Below are positions 56,700 to 64,000 of a stretch of DNA of 64,000 nucleotides, piece by piece. Numbering within the stretch: the stretch's first letter is position 1; the number at the start of each line of letters is the position of its first letter. Under the pieces are notes generated by a model. It saw only the letters and a list, made by a program, of their open reading frames with translations. It was not told the origin of the DNA and did not search any database. Both the position numbers and the translations under genes were made by a program. Source of the stretch: Apium graveolens. Lineage: Eukaryota; Streptophyta; Magnoliopsida; Apiales; Apiaceae. The stretch spans positions 1 through 64,000 of the forward strand of contig NW_027417066.1 of NCBI RefSeq assembly GCF_009905375.1, written 5' to 3'.

Positions 56700-58677
56700 A
56701 GATATAGTTTTCAAAACTATTAATCGAATAAGGTTTATTCGATAACTTTATTTTAATTAATGAATATTAGTTTGAATATTCATTTGAGGACTTATGACTC
56801 CCTTTATTTTATTTAATGAATATTATTTTGAATATTCATTCGAGGACTTATGACTTTGTTTATTCTATTTAATGAATATTATTTTGAATATTCATTCGAG
56901 TACTTATGACTCCGATTATTTACTAAATAATATTCTTTATTTTATTAAAGAATAATGTTTCGATAATCAAACTTATTTTCGATTATTCAAATAAAGATCG
57001 TACTTTCGTAGAAGTATATCTTTGGTTATTTATTATTCATTTCAAGTATGAGTTTTAAAACTTCTACTTCAATTATTTTATAAAGATTATCCTTATGGGA
57101 ATATTATTTAAATAATAATATTCAGATATTTTCTAATATATCGGGACTGATTTATTTCATTAAATCAGTATTACTCCAAACATTCTTAAAAAATGTTTTC
57201 GAGTCTTCAAAATGATTTTTAAAAGTTAGAGCGGATCCCAAAACTCATTTTTATATTTAAGATCTTCCTTTCGAAGGGGATTTAAATACTCGCTCAAAAC
57301 CTGAGAGATCCGGCTCAGTGGTGTAGTTTACATTCGCAACGAGGTTGTTGTTTTGAGAAAACATCTTGATTACTTGCCCATCGTTCGGGAAGTAAGTTCA
57401 TCTATTTGAGTCGGAATAAGCAACATGGGCTCAGTGGGCGTCCATGAAAGTGTAAGTGGCTCAGTGGTAGTCCATCAAATGCGTAAGTGGCTGAGTGGCA
57501 GTCCAGCATAAGGTCCTATTGCGGCCAGGGTGATGACCAGTGGGGAATTCGTCCATCCACTAGTAGAAAAGGTTACTTATTGGTATCTTTGTCTGATCAT
57601 CAAGATATCAGGTTTATGCCAAGGTTTTCTCCTTTCCAAATTCATTGGATATTGCAACTCTGTTTAAAATTTTCATAACAGAGGTTTTCAAGGAGTGTAC
57701 GAAATGTATATATATATAGGTGTATATATATATCGGGACTTAATGAAGTATCTCGTAACTTCATTATTTATAATGATATTTCAAAGATTGAATCTATCCA
57801 AGTCTTTTCTTGTAGTCTCATCTATGTGATGAACTTTTGAAATTGATTATACCTTGAACGGTGGTAGTTCAAGTACTATTGGGAAAAGATATAAGTATAT
57901 TGGAGTATCTTGTAACTTCATCTTTTAAACTTATATCTAGTAAATGATTATCTTATGCATGACAAAGATTTTCAGAAAAAATGTTGAGACAAGATTAGAT
58001 ATATGAGATCACCTTGCAACGATATTTATTTTTATACAGTTATAAACTGGAACTCTGTGTATAATATGTATGGAAGAGGACTTCCAAGATTTTGAAAAGT
58101 ATATATACATATATACTGAATATTTTGTGACTTAGTCGCGTTAAGATATCAAACTTGGTTCATTTCTTCTTGACCAAGACTTTCATGAGTACAATATTGT
58201 TAATCATTATACATATTATTTCGGTGGGCTTGTTGCTCACCCTTGCTTTCTTCTTTCATCACACAACAACAGATTGAAAAGATGAACAGGACCAAGCTTC
58301 CAATTCGCAAGCGGTTAGGAAACGTTCCGCAGTTTTCTGGAAGCGTTGATGCCGCCGTAGCTGAGGTAGGAACTACCAATAGGCTAGGCTTTCAACTATT
58401 GATGAACCAGACTTATGTATATTATGAATTGTAATTATGGCAAAGAATATGTAAATTATTCAGAAACCCTTTTGAGGTGAAATGGTTTATAATTGTGGAA
58501 TAAAATGACTTGTGTTATTTTTGGTATTCATCTCTGAGACTATAACTTGTGGTGTGTGTGTGTATATTGTGGGGTCACAGTACGCAGCAGTTGGTTGATT
58601 GTTAAGGTTAAGTATTATTAAGGGAAATGGAACTCGTGACAACCCGAATCCCCGACCCCGGATTTTGGGGTGTTACA
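54601..58677 (+). repeat. 5' LTR of element F (4077 bp)
   Basis: Starts tgtaataaccccaaaatttt and ends ccccggattttggggtgttaca. It is clearly homologous to the LTRs of A along its whole length, including the equivalent of the segment deleted from the 3' LTR of A. The conserved Gypsy block is at 58222-58272. Small ORFs (55117-55417, 57487-57678, 58243-58434) lie wholly within it. Confidence 0.9.
56661..56930 (+). repeat. TA run and palindromic tandem array in LTR of F
   Basis: A TA run at 56661-56700 is followed by three units built on aatgaatatt-ttgaatattcattcgagg and acttatgactcc (about 56755-56930), the counterpart of 47990-48165 in A. Confidence 0.7.
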
Positions 58678-58681
58678 GAGA

Positions 58682-58694
58682 TGGTATCAGAGCC
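58682..58694 (+). promoter_or_regulatory. Primer binding site of element F (initiator tRNA-Met)
   Basis: tggtatcagagcc lies four bases after the LTR end, intact despite decay elsewhere. Confidence 0.9.
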
Positions 58695-58871
58695 AAGCGT
58701 TATAAACCTCAAAGATGATGTGACGTTAAGATAATAAGTTCACTAAGATAATAAGAACTCTTGCCAAGTTCATAGTCGGACTACTTAACGTAGTACTGAC
58801 AGTTAAAACCCTTACGGGATCCCTTCCAAAAAAAAATTATGAAAGTAACATAGTTCGTTCTCGTATAGGGC

Positions 58872-59690
58872 AGCGGGGCACCGAACCCTGAGGTTCAGGA
58901 GCCTCAGCATGAGGATGTTTTATTACATATTGGAGATCAAATTGTGAATCCAATAGAGTACCCTAACGAGGGACCAGATGAGATTCAGATTGAAAATGTT
59001 GCGGTTGAGGATGTTATCCTAGAAGGGATTGTTGCTGAAGAGGATCCCGTGGAGGATCCTGACGAGAATGAAGAGAGGACCGCTGAGGAATTGATGAGGG
59101 CAGAAGGAGTGGGGCCTTCCACGACACCAATTATACCAGTATCAAACCCTCTTCCAGAGGTTCCTGTAGACATCCATGCGGTTCCACCAATTCCTGTTCC
59201 CTCCCCTGTACAGAGCCCAGCACCTACTGAGGAAATGCCACCTTTATCTCCTGCACCATTGTCACCTGATACCGTCTTGGTTATCCATTTGGATCCCCTG
59301 GGTCTGCACCACCTGCACCCCATGGACTGCTAGATGCTACCACTCAGGCTTCTCTTATCGCCGATTATCATATGACCTTGGGTGGCCTGTCTGAGGCCCG
59401 TAATTTTAGGAGTGATCTATTGGATCGACTTACTGCACCAAGGATTGAGGGCGGGGTACTTCCGGCAGGATTAGCTTATAGCATGGACATGATTGAGGCT
59501 ACCACCTGAATTACAGCTATAGGCCATCTTGAGGGCCAGGTTGATCCAACTGTACTTGCGACTATCTTAGACCTCATCACCTCTGTGATGGAGCAGGTTA
59601 GGGATGTCGTGCGTGCCCGCATTTCTTGATCCATGGTAGTGTGCAGAGCCAGAGCGATCAGACAATGGTTTCATGTAGCACCGCTTTTGG
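58872..59690 (+). pseudogene. Pre-gag ORF of element F, partly decayed
   Basis: A frame opening near 58872 reads GAPNPEVQEPQHEDVLLHIG and continues through an acidic part (EDPVEDPDENEERTAEELMR) and a Pro-rich part (PIPVPSPVQSPAPTEEMPPL) to a stop near 59333. After a frame change it goes on to a helical part (ASLIADYHMTLGGLSEARNF; PTVLATILDLITSVMEQVRD) to about 59627. The layout acidic, Pro-rich, helical is the same as in the intact ORF of A at 45338-46051, and the N-termini align. The lower damage here than in pol may mean chance or weaker decay. Function unknown. Confidence 0.6.
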
Positions 59691-60034
59691 AGGATTAGCC
59701 TAAGTTATGAATGGTTAGTTTTAATGACTAGATGATTATCAATGGTAGTACTTTTGGGATAGAAGCGATTAGATCAAATGATGTAATTCTCTTTAATATG
59801 TTTAGTTGTTGTACCCTCGAACAAATGGTTATGTATATATTCGTTAATTTCAGTTCAGAATAGTTTATTTGGGATAAGTTCATATTGTTAATTGCACTAT
59901 TAACACTTAAGAGTGTCATGAAGTTTATAGAACTTGAGAATTCATAATTTGTAATCATATAAGGACTGAACGAGGGAAAGACTTAAGAAAAGTAAGACAA
60001 ATATCCAGAGATTCTCAAAAATTTTCCAAGCATT
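59691..60034 (+). other. Spacer between pre-gag ORF and gag of F
   Basis: About 340 bp of AT-rich sequence with no readable protein. The same interval in A (44934-45337) is also non-coding. Confidence 0.5.
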
Positions 60035-60720
60035 ATGCCCCCACGAGGAATAAGATTAGGGGCAAACCATGAATGTGATAATCAGGGAGGTCGCAATTAA
60101 GATATAAGGAACCCGGAATATAATGAAGTGGAAAATGAGGATTTTAAATTAAAAGATGACCCCAATTATGGGGAGTAGGAAGAAATATTTAGACTGAGAA
60201 AACAGAAGTCGAGCAAGATAGGAAGAACTAGGATGGTACTCCTATTGGGCAATCCATGGACCTGCCTAAACAAAAACTTATACTTTTATTCCCAACCACC
60301 ACCTTGAGGAAACAATGCGGTAGGAAATTCTTTCACGACCTTTAAATCACTAAACTCTCAGAGTTCCAAGGAACAGGTTGACCCAGTCGAGGCAAGAGCC
60401 TGGCTAAAGGAAATAAAGGAATCATTTGAGATTCTAAATGATTGACGAAGCACAAAAGACTATTTTGTCACTTACCCCCTAAGAGAGAGGCCACCCGTTG
60501 GTGAAAGGCCAAGAAAGGCACGGAGCCAGAGGTTATAATAAACTGATTAAAGTTCAGGAAATTGTTTTCGGGAAAGTACTTCCCAAGGTTAGAGAGGTAG
60601 TGTAAAAGCTTTAGAACCAGAACAAAAGCAGGACGAGTATGATGAATTATGAATCTAAGTTGTAAAAGTTATCAAGATTCGTTCTGAGGACAGGAATCTA
60701 GAATGACGGGATGTTTGAAA
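60035..60720 (+). pseudogene. gag: gag of element F, decayed
   Basis: ATG 60035 gives MPPRGIRLGANHECDNQGGR, matching the start of gag in A. Further on, DPVEARAWLKEIKESFEIL (near 60380) matches the capsid of A, then a shifted remnant of the downstream capsid. The zinc knuckles are not recognisable. Confidence 0.75.
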
Positions 60721-63700
60721 TCAATGCTTATGTTGTGTTGGTTCATGTAATGGTTGTAATGGAAACGAAAATAAAAGACTGAAAAGGGCAGGAGTATAAA
60801 GGGATATAAAGGAAATAGAGTTGAGAAGTGATAAGGGAGTTAGGTATGGGAAACCCTAAGAAACCGTTGCAATAAATATAGAGAAATGTGTCATCATCAG
60901 TGCGATGGTAACTAATCATGAGATAAATTCAAGGTTTGAAGGCGTAACCGATACGTATAGTTAATTCCCTTAAAGTTGACAGTATTCGATGAAAATTTGA
61001 GATAGATCGATTGATTAATAAGGAAACACGGATGGACTGAGGAGACAAGAAAGTAAGAAATTAGGAAAATTGGATGAAGGAAATGACCTTCAAGAAAGTG
61101 AAGTGTAAGACCGGGGGCATGATACCCAAAAAGGGAGATGCCAGGTATGAAAGATATCCCAACATTGAGATGACTGTTGAGATAAACAACAAAAGTAAAT
61201 TCACGTTGAACACGACCAGTATCTTTTAGAACGTCCATGTGATCATTACCAAATCAGGAAAGAAAAGTGGATAACCATTTTTTTTATCTTGTGGAGGCCA
61301 TATGGATTGATCTCGGTTTGAATAAGGATGTTATTGTGAAATTGGTATAGACTATCGAGGTGGGAATGATTGAATAAGATAATCTATCAAAGATATATGA
61401 CTTGATTTATCCATGGAAGGATGCAAGTACTTTTTTTTAAAGGTGGAATTAAGGATATAACTTCGATAACTTAAGATGAACCCTAGGGGAATGCATAAAG
61501 GTTGGCATTTCGCCCTTAATAGGGACAATATGAGTTTTGACAGTATGAATTGGAAAGGATTAAAGTAACAACAACCTTTAAGGATCAGTGGAGAAATTTT
61601 TCAGAAGTGTATAAACAATGGTTCTAGTATTAGTAAATGATATTTTGATATGCCTGTATCTAGGGAATACAGGAGGAACGATTTAAGGATAACCTTAGAG
61701 GTTTTATAAGGAGAAAGGTAATATTCGAAGTTCTCAAGAATAGAAATTGGATAAAGGAAAAATGGCGTAATTATAATAATGCCAGGTGGGCACGTGTTAA
61801 ACCATAAGAAGTATAGATTGAACTAATGAAGGTCAGAATTGTTAAAGCAAGAAGGGCCCAAGATAAAAGACGTCCTAAGTACGATCGAGAGTCAGCCATG
61901 ATAATGTTTACAATTAAAGACTAAGGCAGTGACTTATGGAAAAATGGTGATTTTTTTTCACAAGGACTTAAGAAAAGCATTTTCACATAAGCAGTGATTT
62001 GAAATGAGGTAGAAAAAAAAATTAGTGAAGGTGGTTAAAATGACATTGATTTTAAGGAAATATTACTATCAGGAAAGGCCAAAGAGGTGGCCGACACTTT
62101 AAGTGTAAGAAGATAATTATCGGCGCTCGTGCCAGAGGAATACAGTTATAATGGTTAAAGCAGTGAAGATTGTATTATGGTTTGAAAGATTGACATTCCT
62201 TCTAATGATTGTGCGATACTCAACCGTGATAGTAGTTTGGTAAAGATTTAATTTATGAAATCGCCGTGAGCGGGCTATCTATCTTATAAGGTCATATCTT
62301 GAGATAAGCTAGGACCATGTTATGAAAGGACTAAATGAACCTTTGAGCTTCATGTCTCCTAATAAAGACATATGGTTAATAATGGTATTAACCTACTATC
62401 GTTGCTTTTATTGAAACTCTTCTGTAATTTTATCTGCTTCATGTCATATGTACGCCAAGTTCAGGAGTGTTCTTCATGAATTATGGAATGGTGATAATGT
62501 TGCCTCCTTAGAAAATTCGATATGACATGTATGGACTCCGTATGGTTAGCTATTAAGATTTCATAGAAAATGAATGACTACAGTAGGTCAGTGGTGGACC
62601 ATAGTAATGCAACAATGATTCTGTGAGTAATGAGCCGATTACAGCCATGAGAGTTGTATTGGAATGGATGTTGAGATTGAGTACCCCTAATGGGGTCGTG
62701 TTGATATGTAAGTTATCATTGATAGACTACCTAGTGGAGTATTTACTTATTATATATTTATTCCCTCTTATGAATAGAGAATCGTATTACTATACGAGGA
62801 AGGTTGCAGTGCAAGCATAGAATTCTAGTAACAATGATGTCTAGAATGAAATCCCTTATTCGAGTTTCGATGTTGAGGGAGTTTCAAAAGTGAGTGTTTA
62901 TGAGCTCGAGCAAGAGCATGGATCCATGGAATAATGGACGGTATAGTAAATATTCTGGCACGTAAAATGCGATGCTATAATACTTGATGTTGATATATAT
63001 ACACTTATGTTTTGTTCTCCTACGACAAACCTCTATAGTTCAGAGGTAGATTCCAAGCCAGATATTTGTGGCAGTATTTTTCATATACAATTCTCTTCAA
63101 TTCATTCTTTTCTCTCCTTTTCATTTTGTATAAGCTGTGAAGAACAACCCTTCCAGAAGGGGAGGTATTGCCGAATGACTATCTATCTGTGTGATAGAAG
63201 CCTAGTAGGATACCACATGTTGTTTAATTGCTTGTTAAGTACTAAAGGCTGGCCACTTTCTGTACTAACTATGCATTAGAACAAGTGTTCATGATCATAG
63301 TGATCTCTCAATAAAATCTTTTACTTCTATACGATAGATCAAGCTTTCGAAGATGGAAGCAGCAAAAGGAAGTAGTATCTGTGCGGTGGTATTCCGAATC
63401 TAACGCGTTCATGATACTAAGGTTGACGCGGTTATTAAAAGGTTATAGAATACTAACGAACAAAAGTGTAACCAGTATAGTATTATGTACGGAAGATAGT
63501 AATGACTACGCACAAGAAAAGGAGTATTGAGAAGCAAAAGCTATAGTGTTAGAAGCTATTATGAGAGTCTGTGCAATAGACTCGAAAGAATTTGGAAGGA
63601 TTATTTATCGCGGATTGAGCATTCTTACGATAATAGATCATATGTCATTATCGAGATGTCGCCTTATGAGATCCTTGAGGGGGAACAATGTCGATCTCCC

Positions 63701-64000
63701 TGATGTCAAGATGAAGTCATAGAGCGCAAGATGCTCGGACCCGTAGTAGTCCAAAGGACCAAGGATATAATAGATCTAATCAGAAGACGGATGACAGCAA
63801 CCCCAAGATGGATAAAAGAGGTATGCTGATTCGACTCGAAAGGACAAAAAGTATGAAATAGGGGACCTAGTAATGTTAAAGGTATCCCTTGAAAAGGATG
63901 GATAAGGTTCGGAAAAAAAGGAAAGCTAAGCCCACGAATTGTTGGACCCTTGGATATATTAAGACGTATTGGGAAGTGGCATATGAGCTAGCCCTACCCC
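60721..64000 (+). pseudogene. pol: pol of element F, heavily decayed
   Basis: Short readable matches occur in order. Near 61590-61740, RT with the polymerase motif lost (SISK*YFDMPVS where FIDDILIYS belongs), then LRITLEVL and YSKFSRIE. Near 62075-62115, GKAKEVADTLSVRR (RNase H end). Near 63650-64000, the integrase C-terminal part (MSPYEILEGEQCRSP-like, then [18 protein letters not shown] and RKDKKYEIGDLVMLKVS). Between these, long stretches cannot be read. The small ORFs at 60912-61238 (minus), 62623-62820 and 63007-63279 have no recognisable content. Confidence 0.75.

Larger units (their letters stand above)
54601..64000 (+). mobile_element. Element F: old, decayed Gypsy element related to A (3' end outside window)
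   Basis: Plus-strand element starting TGTAATAACC at 54601. It has a 4077-bp 5' LTR (54601-58677), a tRNA-Met PBS (58682-58694), the same pre-gag ORF as A, gag from 60035, and scattered remains of RT, RNase H and integrase to the window end. Every coding part is full of stops and indels, so it is much older than A. The bases ggtgt (54596-54600) are its predicted target duplicate, to be found after its 3' LTR. Confidence 0.85.

Noticed and set aside
62623..63279. Small ORFs near the right end as possible genes
   Set aside because: They lie between RNase H and integrase remnants of F and show no recognisable content.

Overview
This window is plant nuclear DNA, and everything I can identify in it is LTR retrotransposon sequence. 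I see no host gene, rRNA, tRNA gene or CRISPR array. The plant assignment rests on Ty1/Copia elements of sirevirus type and Ty3/Gypsy elements of chromovirus type, all primed from initiator tRNA-Met (TGGTATCAGAGC). A dicot, perhaps an asterid, is my guess and is weakly supported. The block looks like heterochromatic nested insertion.

Left half (1-32139): one old Copia element, here called I. It runs from a truncated 5' LTR (1-626) to a 3' LTR (31113-32139). Its gag, pol and a large third ORF are broken by point mutations and by three later insertions. J is a 3.7-kb solo Gypsy LTR (4016-7743, TSD aaaat). II is a young sirevirus derivative with an intact gag and no pol (11837-19311, TSD aaaaa, LTRs about 99.4% identical by eye). 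K is a Copia element with in-frame gag and RNase H deletions (20506-28763, TSD gaaac, LTRs about 2% diverged). I's own LTRs differ by about 7-8%, so the divergences agree with the nesting order.

Middle (32140-37439): the 3' part of a long Gypsy LTR (C', split by I), then the 3' part of a different Gypsy LTR (D), then the decayed reverse transcriptase of a Gypsy element (B, plus strand).

Right half (37440-64000): B is interrupted by a full-length minus-strand Gypsy element A (37440-50313, TSD gaagg). A has a single gag-pol frame of about 1566 codons broken only by six stop codons, and a separate ORF between its PBS and gag. B is interrupted again by a solo LTR, C (50607-53945, TSD tcaat), and by an LTR fragment, E (54363-54600). 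E is in turn cut by F (54601 to beyond the window end), an old, heavily decayed relative of A that carries the same extra upstream ORF.

How the parts relate: no element here looks autonomous. II keeps LTRs, PBS, PPTs and gag, so it could only have moved with enzymes supplied by a relative. A lost its polyprotein to stop codons, most of which look like C-to-T changes. J and C have been reduced to solo LTRs. The least explained features are the third ORF of I, the pre-gag ORF shared by A and F, the dispersed CATCCGTYGA motif with a perfect 18-bp hairpin in I, and a conserved block shared by LTRs of five Gypsy families. All divergences were counted by eye and no database search was possible.
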